Positions 1-8,970 of a stretch of DNA of 64,000 nucleotides are shown one piece after another. The position numbers and the translations under genes are program-made. This DNA comes from Klenkia brasiliensis (lineage in GTDB: Bacteria > Actinomycetota > Actinomycetes > Mycobacteriales > Geodermatophilaceae): the NCBI RefSeq assembly GCF_900100695.1, contig NZ_FNCF01000002.1, positions 744,001 to 808,000 of the forward strand. The letters run 5' to 3'. A model generated the notes under the pieces. That model worked only from the letters and a program-made list of their open reading frames with translations, had not been told where the DNA came from and searched no databases. Position 1 is the first letter of the stretch, and each line of letters opens with the position of its first letter.

Positions 1-1
1 C

Positions 2-493
2 CTCGTGGTCGACGTGGAGACCAAGCCCTCCATCGAGCCCCGCGACGCCATCGCGTCCGCCGGCTCGACCCTGGTGGAGCTGTTCGGCCTGCTGCGCGAG
101 CTGAACGTCGACGCCGAGGGCATCGAGGTCGGGCCCAGCCCGGCCGAGGCCGCCGACATCGCGAACTTCTCGATGCCGATCGAGGACATGGACCTCACGG
201 TCCGGTCGTACAACTGCCTCAAGCGCGAGGGCGTGCACACCGTCGGTGAGCTCGTCACCCGCTCCGAGGCCGACCTGCTGGACATCCGCAACTTCGGTGC
301 GAAGTCCATCGACGAGGTCAAGCTCAAGCTGGCCGCCATGGGTCTGGCGCTCAAGGACAGCCCGCCCGGGTTCGTCCCCACCTCGGTGGAGAGCTACGAC
401 GAGACCTACGACGACAGCTACCCCGGTGAGGCCCAGTACGCCGACGGGCAGGACTACACCGAGGGCGACTACCGCGAGACCGAGCAGCTCTGA
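2..493 (+). CDS. rpoA: RNA polymerase alpha subunit, C-terminal part (5' truncated by window)
   Basis: Partial gene entering from the left edge in the frame of base 2; it codes for about the last 163 residues of RpoA. The alpha-CTD is clear: residues reading [16 protein letters not shown] and then [15 protein letters not shown] match the helix-hairpin-helix core that contacts UP-element DNA and activators. The last 40 residues are an acidic, Tyr/Asp-rich tail ([16 protein letters not shown]), usual in actinobacterial RpoA. The GTG at base 5 is an internal valine, not the true start. rplQ lies 130 bp downstream, the normal order at the end of the S13-S11-S4-alpha-L17 operon. Identification is secure. 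Confidence 0.97.
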   Translation, partial: LVVDVETKPSIEPRDAIASAGSTLVELFGLLRELNVDAEGIEVGPSPAEAADIANFSMPIEDMDLTVRSYNCLKREGVHTVGELVTRSEADLLDIRNFGAKSIDEVKLKLAAMGLALKDSPPGFVPTSVESYDETYDDSYPGEAQYADGQDYTEGDYRETEQL

Positions 494-498
494 TCGAC

Positions 499-532
499 GG
501 AACCCGCTGCCCCACCCGGGGCGGCGGGTTCC
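499..532 (+). terminator. Strong hairpin between rpoA and rplQ
   Basis: A 15-bp stem with one G-U pair (left arm 499-513, right arm 518-532) and a 4-nt loop starts six bases after the rpoA stop. No U-run follows, which is normal for GC-rich actinobacteria. rplQ usually belongs to the same operon, so this is more likely a partial terminator or processing site than a full stop. Confidence 0.6.
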
Positions 533-623
533 CGCCGGGAGCGGCACCTGCCGCGACCGGAGTTCCACCCGTCAGTGACACGCGCGGCCGGCAGTACCCC
601 GGCGGCCTGAGGAAGGACCTCCC

Positions 624-1349
624 ATGCCCACCCCCACCAAGGGCCCCCGCCTCGGCGGTTCGCCGTCGCACGAGCGGCTGATGCTGGCGAACCTCGCCAC
701 CTCGCTGTTCGAGCACGGCCGGATCACCACCACCGAGACCAAGGCCAAGCGGCTGCGCCCGCTGGCCGAGAAGCTCGTGACCCTGGCCAAGCGCGGCGAC
801 CTGCACGCCCGCCGGCAGGTCATGACCCAGATCCGCGACAAGAACGTGGTGCACCACCTGTTCGCCGAGATCGGTCCCCGCTACGAGAACCGTCCCGGTG
901 GCTACACCCGGATCACCAAGGTCGGCCCCCGCAAGGGCGACAACGCGCCGATGGCCGTCATCGAGCTCGTCGAGGCCCTGACCGTCGGCCAGCAGGCCGT
1001 CGGCGAGGCCGAGCGCGCCCGCGGCACCCGCTTCGCCTCCGGTGCCGGCTCGGCCGCCGCCGCCGGTGAGGTCACCGCCTCCTCGACGGAGATCGCCGAC
1101 GAGGCCAGCGACCAGGCCGACGCCGAGGCCACCGCGACCGAGGTCTTCACCCCGGACGACGAGGCCCAGGACGAGACCACCACCGAGCCGCAGCCCACCG
1201 CCGAGAACGGCGTCGTGGTCGAGGCCGACGGCGTCTCGCCCGAGGTCGCCGACGCGGCCGCCGCCGAGGTCAACGCCGCCGAGGTCAGCGACGCCGCCAC
1301 CGCCGGCGACGACGCCCCCGGCGGGGAGTCGCAGCCCGACCCGAAGTGA
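624..1349 (+). CDS. rplQ: 50S ribosomal protein L17 with long acidic/Ala-rich tail
   Basis: L17 of the large ribosomal subunit. The N-terminal ~120 residues are the conserved domain ([20 protein letters not shown], then [19 protein letters not shown] and the [15 protein letters not shown] segment). After about residue 125 the protein continues for more than 110 residues of low-complexity Ala/Glu/Asp/Thr sequence, giving 241 aa against about 120 in most bacteria. Mycobacterial L17 is also extended, so the tail is a lineage trait, but this one is long. The ATG has AGGAAGGA just upstream (around 611-618). truA follows almost immediately. Confidence 0.97.
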   Translation: MPTPTKGPRLGGSPSHERLMLANLATSLFEHGRITTTETKAKRLRPLAEKLVTLAKRGDLHARRQVMTQIRDKNVVHHLFAEIGPRYENRPGGYTRITKVGPRKGDNAPMAVIELVEALTVGQQAVGEAERARGTRFASGAGSAAAAGEVTASSTEIADEASDQADAEATATEVFTPDDEAQDETTTEPQPTAENGVVVEADGVSPEVADAAAAEVNAAEVSDAATAGDDAPGGESQPDPK

Positions 1350-1356
1350 TGCTCCG

Positions 1357-2217
1357 CTGAGCACCAGCACGGCCGACGAGCCCGCCACCGGTACCGGTGG
1401 CGGGCTCGTCCGCGTCCGGCTCGACATCGCCTACGACGGCACGGCGCTGCACGGCTGGGCCCGGCAGCGCTCGGTGCGCACCGTGCAGGCCGACCTGGAG
1501 CTCGCGCTGTCCACCGTGCTGCGCCACGACGTCGACCTGACCGTGGCCGGCCGCACCGACGCCGGCGTGCACGCCACCGGCCAGGTCGCGCACCTGGACC
1601 TGCCGGAGCCGGTCTGGGCCGAGCACGCGGGCCGGCTGCTGCGCCGGCTGCGCGGCACGCTGCCGCCCGACGTCGCGGTCACCGCCGCGGCGCCCGCGCC
1701 TCCGGGGTTCGACGCCCGGTTCGCCGCACTGGCCCGGCACTACGCCTACCGGCTCACCGATGCCGTGGCCGGGCCGCCGCCGCTGCGCCGGTGGGACACC
1801 GTGGGCTGGCCGCGCCGCCTCGACGTCCCCGCCATGCGGGTGGCCGCCGCCCTGCTGCTGGGTCACCACGACTTCGCCGCGTTCTGCCGTCACCGCGAGG
1901 GCGCGACGACCATCCGGGTGCTGCAGGCACTGGACGTCGTCCGGGACGGCGACGGCGCAGGGGACGTGGTGACCGTGTCCGCGTCGGCCGACGCGTTCTG
2001 CCACTCGATGGTCCGCAGCCTCGTCGGCGCGCTGCTGGCCGTGGGGGAGGGCCGCCGGGGCCCGGAGTGGCCGGCCGGCCTGCTCGCCCGCACCAGCCGC
2101 TCCGACGAGGTGCCGGTCGCCCCCGCCCACGGGCTGACCCTGCTGGCGGTGGACTACCCGCCCGACGACCAGCTGGCCGCGCGCACCGAGGTCACCCGGG
2201 CCCGGCGGGACGCCTAG
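1357..2217 (+). CDS. truA: tRNA pseudouridine(38-40) synthase TruA, apparent CTG start
   Basis: TruA isomerises uridines 38-40 in the tRNA anticodon arm. The conserved start [19 protein letters not shown], the catalytic Asp in [17 protein letters not shown], and the C-terminal [14 protein letters not shown] block are all present. The start is the oddity: between the rplQ stop (1347-1349) and the first conserved residues (about 1411) the frame has no ATG, GTG or TTG. The only usual alternative is CTG at 1357, giving 286 aa; upstream GTGs lie deep inside rplQ. The rplQ stop overlaps an ATG (TGATG, 1347-1351) that opens a three-codon frame whose TGA overlaps this CTG. A 36-bp perfect palindrome sits in the first codons. 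Function certain, start uncertain. Confidence 0.9.
   Translation: MSTSTADEPATGTGGGLVRVRLDIAYDGTALHGWARQRSVRTVQADLELALSTVLRHDVDLTVAGRTDAGVHATGQVAHLDLPEPVWAEHAGRLLRRLRGTLPPDVAVTAAAPAPPGFDARFAALARHYAYRLTDAVAGPPPLRRWDTVGWPRRLDVPAMRVAAALLLGHHDFAAFCRHREGATTIRVLQALDVVRDGDGAGDVVTVSASADAFCHSMVRSLVGALLAVGEGRRGPEWPAGLLARTSRSDEVPVAPAHGLTLLAVDYPPDDQLAARTEVTRARRDA
1375..1410. repeat. 36-bp perfect palindrome at the truA 5' end
   Basis: Bases 1375-1392 (gacgagcccgccaccggt) are followed at once by their exact reverse complement at 1393-1410. As RNA it could fold into a long GC-rich hairpin at the very start of truA, or act between rplQ and truA as an attenuator or terminator. It lies inside the only reading frame that can reach TruA. 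Confidence 0.85.
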
Positions 2218-2885
2218 GCCGGGTCCGGGACCCCGGCGACGGCGTCGGCGACCGGGGTGTCGCCGCCGGTGAGCTCCAGGACGCCGGTCCGCGGCGTGTC
2301 CAGCAGCGCCACCAGCACGGCGGCGACGTCGTCCCGGGTGACCTCCCCGCGGTCCACCGACGGCGCCAGGTGCACCGTGCCGGTGCCCGGGTCGTCGGTC
2401 AGGGTCACCGGCCGCAGGACGGTGGTGTCCAGGCCGGGGCGGGGGAGCACGTCCTGCTCGGCGGCCAGCTTGGCGCGCAGGTAGGCGACGAAGACCTCGT
2501 CCACGCCGTCGGGGGTGGCGCCGTCGGCGACGGCGTCGACGCCGTAGGAGGACACCAGCAGGTAGCGGCGGGCACCGGCGGCCTCGGCGGCGTCGGCCAG
2601 CAGCACCGCGGCGCCCCGGTCGACGGTGTCCTTGCGGGCGATGCCGCTGCCGGGCCCGCCGCCGGCGGCGAAGACGACCGCGTCGGCCCCGCGGACCACG
2701 TCGGCGACCTGGTCCACCGAGGCCTGCTCGAGGTCCAGCACCACCGGCCGCGCGCCGTCGGACTCCAGGTCCGCGGTGTGGTCGGGGTTGCGCACCACCC
2801 CGGTGACGACGTCGCCGCGGGCGGCGAGCAGGCGGGTGAGGCGGCGGGCGACCTGGCCGTGGGCTCCGGCGACGACGACGTGCAT
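2214..2885 (-). CDS. NAD(P)-binding SDR-like (NmrA/SDR_a5 type) protein
   Basis: A 223-aa Rossmann-fold protein. The start [20 protein letters not shown] carries the glycine-rich dinucleotide motif (GAHGQVA), followed by [28 protein letters not shown] and the [17 protein letters not shown] region, where a Tyr-x3-Lys-like pair (YLRAK) is visible. This matches atypical short-chain dehydrogenases of the NmrA/YwnB kind, whose substrates are mostly unknown. The ATG at 2885 is chosen because the glycine motif begins there; the frame opens 36 bases earlier. Its stop overlaps the truA stop by 3 bp in convergent orientation. It sits just downstream of mobA on the same strand (10-bp gap) and may be co-transcribed. 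Confidence 0.8.
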   Translation of the reverse strand: MHVVVAGAHGQVARRLTRLLAARGDVVTGVVRNPDHTADLESDGARPVVLDLEQASVDQVADVVRGADAVVFAAGGGPGSGIARKDTVDRGAAVLLADAAEAAGARRYLLVSSYGVDAVADGATPDGVDEVFVAYLRAKLAAEQDVLPRPGLDTTVLRPVTLTDDPGTGTVHLAPSVDRGEVTRDDVAAVLVALLDTPRTGVLELTGGDTPVADAVAGVPDPA

Positions 2886-2895
2886 GACCGGACGC

Positions 2896-3495
2896 CTACC
2901 CCGGCGGGCGGCGCCGGACACCCGCGGCCGCCCGGGCGCGCTCCAGGTCGGCGGGGGTGTCGCAGTCGGTCCAGGGCGGCGGGGTGCCGGGCACGACGTC
3001 GGGGCGGTACCGGCGGACGGCGAGGCCGGCCAGCACCGAGCGGACCGGCACCGGCCCGTCGACCCCGGCCAGCGCGCCCCGCAGGGTGGCGGTGCGCCAG
3101 ACGCCGAGCAGGTGCTGGTCCCGGCCGGTCGCGTCGACGACCACCACGCCGTCCCCGGTCAGCCGCTCCCGCAGCGCGGCCACCACCGCGGGGGTCAGGA
3201 ACGGCAGGTCGGCGGCCAGCAGCGCGACGACGTCGGCGTCCACGGCGGCGAGGCCGGCCCGCATGCCGCGGACCGGGCCGCCGCCGGGCGGGTCCTCGCG
3301 GACCACGACCACCCCGGGCGGCACCGGCTGCGGCGGGCCGACCACCACCCGCTGGTCGGCGTCGGCGACCGCGGCCAGCACCCGGTCGAGCAGGCTGGCG
3401 CCGCCGACGTCCAGCTGCGGCTTGGCCCGGCCGCCCAACCGCGCGGCGCGACCGCCGGCGAGCACGACGGCGGCGTACGGCGGCAGCTCGGGCAC
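2896..3495 (-). CDS. mobA: Molybdenum cofactor guanylyltransferase-like NTP transferase
   Basis: A 199-aa nucleotidyltransferase. The signature LAGGRAARLGGRAKPQLDVGG (residues ~11-31) is the MobA/MoCF glycosyltransferase-A loop; ALLAADLPFLTP is the metal-binding region and the C-terminal TDCDTPADLERA is typical of MobA. The family attaches GMP (or CMP in MocA) to molybdopterin; the neighbouring fdhD and moa/moe genes support a role in making Mo-bis-MGD for formate dehydrogenase-type enzymes. The GTG at 3495 is preferred: a TACCGT box (3503-3508, minus strand) lies 7 nt upstream, as in a leaderless transcript, and the frame upstream has no homology. Confidence 0.85.
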   Translation of the reverse strand: MPELPPYAAVVLAGGRAARLGGRAKPQLDVGGASLLDRVLAAVADADQRVVVGPPQPVPPGVVVVREDPPGGGPVRGMRAGLAAVDADVVALLAADLPFLTPAVVAALRERLTGDGVVVVDATGRDQHLLGVWRTATLRGALAGVDGPVPVRSVLAGLAVRRYRPDVVPGTPPPWTDCDTPADLERARAAAGVRRRPPG

Positions 3496-3502
3496 GCCCC
3501 CG

Positions 3503-3520
3503 ACGGTAGGTGCGTACCGT
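3503..3520. promoter_or_regulatory. Back-to-back -10 boxes of divergent mobA and fdhD
   Basis: TACCGT occurs on the plus strand at 3515-3520 and on the minus strand at 3508-3503, six bases apart. Each is followed by exactly 7 nt and a GTG (3528 for fdhD, 3495 for mobA). The pair also forms a 6-6-6 inverted repeat, so it could double as an operator. Confidence 0.6.
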
Positions 3521-3527
3521 TCCCGGC

Positions 3528-4349
3528 GTGGGACGAGTGACCGCCCGGACGCCGGTGCTGCGCATCCGCGGACCGCACCGCAGCACCCGGCCGGACACGG
3601 TGGCCAGCGAGGAACCGCTGGAGATCCGGCTGGCCGGCACACCCCTGGCCGTCACCATGCGGACGCCGGGGCACGACTTCGACCTGGTGCACGGGTTCCT
3701 GGCCACCGAGGGCGTCATCACCTCGCCCGCCGACGTCGCGGCGCTGCGCTACTGCGACTCCGTCGACGACGAGGGCCGCAACACCTACAACGTGGTCGAC
3801 GTGGACCTCGCCCCGGGCGTACCGGTGCCCGACACCGCGCTGGAGCGGAACTTCTACACGACGTCCTCGTGCGGGGTGTGCGGCAAGGCCAGCATCGACG
3901 CGATCCGCACCCGGACCACCTTCGACGTCGCCGCCGACCCGGTGCAGGTGCCCCTCGACGCGCTGCTGGCCCTGCCCGACCGGCTGCGCGCCGCGCAGGA
4001 GGTGTTCGAGAAGACCGGCGGGCTGCACGCGGCCGGGCTGTTCACCGCCGAGGGCGAGCTGGTCTGCGTCCGGGAGGACGTCGGCCGGCACAACGCGGTG
4101 GACAAGGTCGTCGGCGACGCCGTGCGGGCCGGGCGGCTGCCGCTGGCCGGGCACGTGCTCATGGTCAGCGGCCGGACCAGCTTCGAGCTGATGCAGAAGT
4201 CGGCCATGGCCGGGATCCCGGTGCTGGCCGCGGTCTCGGCGCCGAGCTCGCTGGCCGTGGAGCTCGCCGAGGCCACGGGCACCACCCTGGTCGGGTTCCT
4301 CCGCGGCGACGGCTGCAACGTGTACGCGGGGGCCCACCGGGTGGTCTGA
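3528..4349 (+). CDS. fdhD: Formate dehydrogenase accessory sulfurtransferase FdhD
   Basis: FdhD transfers sulfur from a cysteine desulfurase to the molybdenum cofactor of formate dehydrogenase. Visible family marks: PGHDFDLVHGFLATEGVI, the redox motif SSCGVCGKASIDAI (CxxC), and the C-terminal VREDVGRHNAVDKVVGDA and SGRTSFELMQKSAMAGIP blocks. Using the GTG at 3528 gives 273 aa, normal for the family; GTGs at 3510 and 3537 are alternatives. 3528 is favoured by the TACCGT box 7 nt upstream. The gene is divergent from mobA and convergent with the moaB-moaC-moeA operon, making a compact Moco block. Confidence 0.95.
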   Translation: MGRVTARTPVLRIRGPHRSTRPDTVASEEPLEIRLAGTPLAVTMRTPGHDFDLVHGFLATEGVITSPADVAALRYCDSVDDEGRNTYNVVDVDLAPGVPVPDTALERNFYTTSSCGVCGKASIDAIRTRTTFDVAADPVQVPLDALLALPDRLRAAQEVFEKTGGLHAAGLFTAEGELVCVREDVGRHNAVDKVVGDAVRAGRLPLAGHVLMVSGRTSFELMQKSAMAGIPVLAAVSAPSSLAVELAEATGTTLVGFLRGDGCNVYAGAHRVV

Positions 4350-4355
4350 GCGGGG

Positions 4356-4840
4356 TCAGTGGTCGCCGCCCCGCAGCTGGCTGACCGCGTGCGGGAGCAG
4401 CGGGCCGAGCACGGCCAGCCCGTCGCGCACCCCGCCGGTCGAGCCGGGGAGGTTCACCACCAGCGTGCGCCCGGCGGTGCCGGCCAGGCCGCGGGAGAGG
4501 ACGGCGGTCGGGACGGCGGGCTGGCCGTACCGGCGGACCGCGTCGGCGATGCCCGGCGCCTCGCGCTCGATGACCAGGCGGGTGGCCTCGGGGGTCACGT
4601 CGGTGGGGGTGAGGCCGGTGCCGCCGGTGGTGACCACCAGGTCCGCGCCGGAGGCCACCGCCTCGCGGAGCGCACCGGCGAGGACGTCGACGTCGTCGGG
4701 GTGCACGTGCGGGCCCTCGACGGCGAACCCCAGCTCGCGCAGGCCCGCGGCCAGCGCCTGGCCGGAGCGGTCCTCGTAGACCCCGGCCGAGGCCCGGTTG
4801 GAGGCGGTGACGACGACGGCGCGGGCGCCGGGGGGCAGGC

Positions 4841-4844
<4 letters not shown>
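4356..4844 (-). CDS. moaB: MoaB/MogA-family molybdopterin adenylyltransferase
   Basis: A 162-aa MoCF-biosynthesis domain protein. SNRASAGVYEDRSGQALAAG at the N-terminus and the glycine-rich VVTTGGTGLTPTDVTPEAT motif (residues ~70-88) are the molybdopterin-binding signature; LPGSTGGVRDGLAVLGPLLPH closes the domain. The family adenylates molybdopterin before molybdenum insertion by MoeA. The GTG at 4844 overlaps the moaC stop (GTGA, 4841-4844), so the two are translationally coupled. It is the last gene of the operon moeA-moaC-moaB. Confidence 0.92.
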
Positions 4845-5316
<472 letters not shown>

Positions 5317-5320
<4 letters not shown>

Positions 5321-6555
5321 CGTTCTCCTCCTCCGACCAGCACGACCTCGACCTCGCTGCCGGCCGGCAGCTCGGTGACCTCCTCGGGGACCACGACCAG
5401 CACGTCCGAGCGGGCCAGCGACGCCACCAGGTGCGACCCCGCGCCGCCGACCAGCTCGACGGTGCCGCCGGAGAGCCGGCCGCGCAGGAACTGCCGCTTG
5501 CCCGACGGGGAGGTCAGCGGCCCGGCCAGCCGCGCGGGCAGCCGGGGCCGGTCGGGCCGGCCCACCCCCAGCGCGGTGCGCAGCGCCGGGCGGACGAAGA
5601 CCTCGAAGGACACGAACGAGCTGACCGGGTTCCCGGGCAGGGTGACCACCGGGACGCCGTCCACGGTGCCGGCCCCCTGCGGACCGCCCGGCTGCATGGC
5701 CACGGTGAGGAACTGCACGGTGCCCAGTGCGCCGAGGGCGTCCTTGACCACCTCGTAGGCGCCCATGCTCACCCCGCCGCTGGTGATCAGCAGGTCCGCG
5801 TCGGCCAGCTCGGCGCGCACCGTGGCGAGGAACTGGTCGACGTCGTCGGGCACGAAGTGCAGCGTGCGGGCCGCCCCGCCCGCCGCGTCGACGGCCGCGG
5901 CCAGCACCAGGGAGTTGGACTCGTGGATCTGACCGGGCCGCAGGGGCTGCCCCGGTGCGACCAGCTCGCTGCCGGTGGACAGCACCAGCACCCGCGGCCG
6001 CCGCGCGACGACGACCGACGCGCGGCCGACCGAGGCGGCCAGGCCCAGCTGCGCGGGGCCGAGCACGGTGCCCGCCGGCAGCGCCACCGCGCCCTGCGCG
6101 ATGTCCTCGCCGGCGTGCCGCAGGAACGTGCCGGCGGCGGGGGAGGCGGTGATCGTCACCTCGTCGGTGCCGCCGTCGGTGTCCTCGACCGGGACCACGA
6201 CGTCGGCGCCGTCGGGCAGCGGGGCGCCGGTCATGATCCGGTGCACCGTGCCCGGTGCCAGCGCGGGGACGTCGGTGCGCCCGGCCGGGAGGTCCTCGGC
6301 GACCGGCAGCCGGACCGGCGCCCCGGCGGCCGCCGCGCCGACGTCGGCCCAGCGGGCGGCGTAGCCGTCCATCGCCGAGTTGGTGAACACCGGCAGGCCG
6401 ACCGCGGCCACCACGTCCTCGGCCAGCACCCGGCCGGCCGCGGCCGCGACCGGGACCTCCTCGGTGCCCGGCGACGAGCCGGCCAGCAGCGCGGTCACCG
6501 CCGCCCGGTGCTCCTTGACCGTCCGGCGGACCTTCGCGGGTGTGCTCACGGGCAC
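5317..6555 (-). CDS. moeA: Molybdopterin molybdenumtransferase MoeA
   Basis: MoeA inserts molybdate into adenylated molybdopterin. The 412-aa protein shows FTNSAMDGYAARWADV (MoeA N-terminal domain), IMTGAPLPDGADVVVPVEDT, the MoCF domain VLSTGSELVAPGQPL and SGGVSMGAYEVVKDAL, and LPGNPVSSFVSFEVFVRPAL before a beta-barrel C-terminal domain. First gene of the moeA-moaC-moaB operon. GTG at 6555 is used; a second GTG two codons on (6549) is equally possible. Its upstream region is shared with the divergent carbonic anhydrase gene. Confidence 0.96.
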
Positions 6556-6641
6556 ATCCTCGCCGACCGGGTGCGGGCGCCGGGACCCGGCGCTAGGTTC
6601 GCCGTCGCCGGGACCAGCCGCCGACCAGCGAGGAGCGCGAC

Positions 6642-7136
6642 GTGACCGAGATCGACCGGATGCTCGAGGCCAACGCCGAGTGGGCGCAGCGCTTCCCCGG
6701 GTCGCGGCCGGTGCAGCCGGCGCGCAGGGTCGCCGTCGTGGCCTGCATGGACTCCCGCATGCCGCTGTTCCCGCTGCTCGGGCTCGAGGTGGGCGACGCG
6801 CACGTCATCCGCAACGCCGGCGGGATCATCACCGAGGACGTGCTGCGGTCGCTCACGATCTCCCAGCACCTGCTCGGCACCCGGGAGACGGTGCTGGTGC
6901 ACCACAGCGACTGCGGCATGCAGAAGACCGACGACCGGGCCCTGGCCGACACCGTCGAGCAGGCCACCGGGCACCGGCCGCCGTGGGTGGGCCGCACGTT
7001 CACCGACCTGGACGCCGACGTCCGCGAGTCGATGGCGATCCTCCGGTCCACGCCCTACCTGCTCTCCCACGAGGTGCGCGGCACGGTCTACGACGTGACC
7101 ACCGGTCGACTGCGCGAGGTCCTCCCCGCCTCGTAG
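6642..7136 (+). CDS. Beta-class carbonic anhydrase
   Basis: Zinc enzyme interconverting CO2 and bicarbonate. The 164-aa protein carries both zinc-ligand motifs: ACMDSRM (Cys-x-Asp-x-Arg, about residue 32) and HHSDCGM (His-x2-Cys, about residue 87), plus VIRNAGGIITEDVLRSLTISQHLLGT. Length and motifs recall the small mycobacterial enzyme Rv1284. GAGGAG a few bases before the GTG is a good ribosome binding site, and a TAGGTT box lies at 6593-6598, so this mRNA has a leader. Its stop codon overlaps the -10 box of the following lipoprotein gene. Confidence 0.93.
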   Translation: MTEIDRMLEANAEWAQRFPGSRPVQPARRVAVVACMDSRMPLFPLLGLEVGDAHVIRNAGGIITEDVLRSLTISQHLLGTRETVLVHHSDCGMQKTDDRALADTVEQATGHRPPWVGRTFTDLDADVRESMAILRSTPYLLSHEVRGTVYDVTTGRLREVLPAS

Positions 7137-7139
7137 GCT
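7134..7139 (+). promoter_or_regulatory. -10 box (TAGGCT) of lipoprotein gene, leaderless spacing
   Basis: TAGGCT includes the carbonic anhydrase stop codon and lies 7 nt before the GTG at 7147, the spacing expected for a leaderless transcript. Confidence 0.55.
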
Positions 7140-7146
7140 CACCGCC

Positions 7147-8388
7147 GTGCTGGGTGCCCGCTGTGCGTGGAGGTCGGTGGTCGCGGCGACCGCGGTCGCC
7201 CTGCTCGCCGGCTGCACCAGCACGGTGCAGGGCACGGCGAGCCCGGCCCCGACCTCGGCCACGACATCCCCGGGCAGCACGGCGACGGCCACCCCGAGCG
7301 CCGCGCCCACCGGGCAGGTCACCCCCGCGCCGGCCGTCGGTCCCGGCACCGGCGCCGAGGCCCGCCGGATCGCTGCGGTCACCTCGCTCATCCCGCTCAT
7401 CAGCCCCGAGCGCACCGGTTCCTGCTTCCCCAGTGGCCCCTTCGGCTCGGCCAGCGGCGTCGACGGCCTGTACTTCGGCGACGGCCGGGTGGGCCAGGAG
7501 CTGGACCGGTGGGGGTTCGTCGCCGGCTGGGGCAACTGCGGCCAGGACGCGGCGAACAACGGCACGCTGCTGCTGGTGGCCGAGATGAGCGACCCCGACT
7601 CCGCCGCGGCGGCCGCGGACACCCTCAACGGCATCTCCCTGGAGCTGGAGAGCGGGGGCTACGAGCCGGTCGACCTGCCCGACCTCGGGGTGACCGGCGC
7701 GCTGTCCACCGGCGGCTCGGACTCCGCCGGGGCACCCACCGACACCGTGCAGGTGTGGGTGCCCTCGGGCCGGATGCTCGCCTACGCCTACCTGGACGCC
7801 CCCGCCGGCGGCGCCCCCGACCTGGTGACCCGGCAGCTCACCGACCAGCTGGGCCTGCTGCAGGGCTTCGCGCCCACCCCGCAGGACCAGGTGCCGGGCC
7901 TGCCCACCGACCCCCTGGGCCTGGCGCCCTTCGCCGTGCAGACCCCGGGGGACGCCACCCGCTTCACCGGCTCCTACGACCTCGAGGGCTACCTGCGGCT
8001 GGCCATCGACCCGGTGGTGGAGCGCCAGCTGCTCACCGCCAACGGGTTCAGCGGCGCCTACTACCGCACCTCCTACGACGAGGCCGCGGGCCTGGACTTC
8101 GCGGTGTCGCTGTACACCTTCCCGACGTCGGCGCAGACCAACGCCGTCTACACCGGGTTCGCGCAGCTGGAGGCCACCGCGTTCGGCGGCACCGCCTTCG
8201 CGCTCCCGGCCATCCCCGAGGCGCCCTGCTTCGCCTTCGACGGCGGCGGGGGCAGCTTCTACCAGCGCTGCTACGTGGGCTACGGCAGCTACCTGGCCAG
8301 CATCGACGTCCTCGGCCTGGCCGCGGCCGACGACTACGCGCAGATGAACACCCTGCTCCCGCAGCAGCGGGACCTCATCGACGGCTGA
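7147..8388 (+). CDS. Secreted lipoprotein, DUF7373-like
   Basis: A 413-aa exported protein. The N-terminal signal ends in a lipobox (VALLAGCTST, Cys ~25), followed by a Thr/Ser/Pro/Ala-rich linker (residues ~28-70) and a globular part of about 340 residues with several Cys (GSCFP, WGNCGQD, EAPCFAFD, YQRCYVGY) that may form disulfides. The post-lipobox TVQGTASPAP and the later layout recall mycobacterial surface lipoproteins grouped as DUF7373, whose function is unknown. That family call is from memory of sequence style and is moderate. No operon partner is evident. Confidence 0.75.
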   Translation: MLGARCAWRSVVAATAVALLAGCTSTVQGTASPAPTSATTSPGSTATATPSAAPTGQVTPAPAVGPGTGAEARRIAAVTSLIPLISPERTGSCFPSGPFGSASGVDGLYFGDGRVGQELDRWGFVAGWGNCGQDAANNGTLLLVAEMSDPDSAAAAADTLNGISLELESGGYEPVDLPDLGVTGALSTGGSDSAGAPTDTVQVWVPSGRMLAYAYLDAPAGGAPDLVTRQLTDQLGLLQGFAPTPQDQVPGLPTDPLGLAPFAVQTPGDATRFTGSYDLEGYLRLAIDPVVERQLLTANGFSGAYYRTSYDEAAGLDFAVSLYTFPTSAQTNAVYTGFAQLEATAFGGTAFALPAIPEAPCFAFDGGGGSFYQRCYVGYGSYLASIDVLGLAAADDYAQMNTLLPQQRDLIDG

Positions 8389-8410
8389 CCGGACGTCCCC
8401 GACCGGCTGG

Positions 8411-8416
8411 TATCGT
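8411..8416 (+). promoter_or_regulatory. Candidate -10 box (TATCGT) of rplM-rpsI
   Basis: TATCGT lies about 110 bp before rplM, leaving a 5' UTR of about 100 nt. That UTR holds a GC-rich hairpin candidate (gcgcgcacc near 8427 pairing with ggtgcccgcgcgc near 8442, with a bulge). It could be a ribosomal-protein leader, but I cannot match it to a known leader class. Confidence 0.45.
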
Positions 8417-8526
8417 CGTCCGCTGGCGCGCACCGTCGGCTGGTGCCCGCGCGCCGTCGTGACGTCTCCCGTGCTCGGTGAGGCGACTCCACCAGCCACC
8501 CCGACGACGAGGAAGTGGGCATACCC

Positions 8527-8970
8527 GTGCGCACGTACACCCCCAAGCCCGGTGACATCACCCGGGCCTGGCACGTCATCGACGCCACCGACGTGGTGCT
8601 CGGTCGACTGGCCAGCCAGACCGCGCAGCTCCTGCGCGGCAAGCACAAGCCGCAGTTCGCACCGCACGTCGACGCCGGCGACTTCGTCGTCGTCATCAAC
8701 GCGGGCAAGGTGGCCCTCACCGGCTCCAAGCGCGACGAGAAGACCGCCTACCGGCACTCGGGCTACCCGGGTGGTCTGCGGGCCATCAACGTCGGCGACG
8801 AGCTGAAGACCCGCCCCGACCGGGTCGTCGAGCGCGCCGTCAAGGGCATGCTGCCGCACAACTCGCTGGGCCGGCAGATGCTCTCCAAGCTCAAGGTCTA
8901 CGCCGGGCCCGAGCACCCGCACGCCGCCCAGCAGCCCCAGACCTTCGAGATCAAGCAGGTGTCCCAGTGA
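8527..8970 (+). CDS. rplM: 50S ribosomal protein L13
   Basis: L13 of the large subunit, 147 aa. [56 protein letters not shown] and [31 protein letters not shown] are all diagnostic. The frame opens at a GTG at 8515, but the GTG at 8527 gives the family-standard N-terminus and sits 11 nt after GAGGAAG, whereas 8515 abuts that ribosome binding site. rpsI overlaps by 4 bp. Confidence 0.98.
   Translation: MRTYTPKPGDITRAWHVIDATDVVLGRLASQTAQLLRGKHKPQFAPHVDAGDFVVVINAGKVALTGSKRDEKTAYRHSGYPGGLRAINVGDELKTRPDRVVERAVKGMLPHNSLGRQMLSKLKVYAGPEHPHAAQQPQTFEIKQVSQ

Noticed and set aside
351..1427. Long minus-strand ORF over rpoA/rplQ and many similar long ORFs opposite real genes throughout
   Set aside because: They are shadow frames of very GC-rich coding DNA: Gly/Val/His/Arg-rich, no family motifs, and fully covered by well-identified genes.
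3510..3527. Upstream GTG as fdhD start
   Set aside because: It would place the start inside the TACCGT -10 region of fdhD; GTG 3528 has the expected 7-nt spacing and the family-length protein.
8389..8526. Known ribosomal-protein leader RNA before rplM
   Set aside because: A hairpin is possible, but I cannot match it to a described L13 leader, so it is recorded only as a 5' UTR feature.
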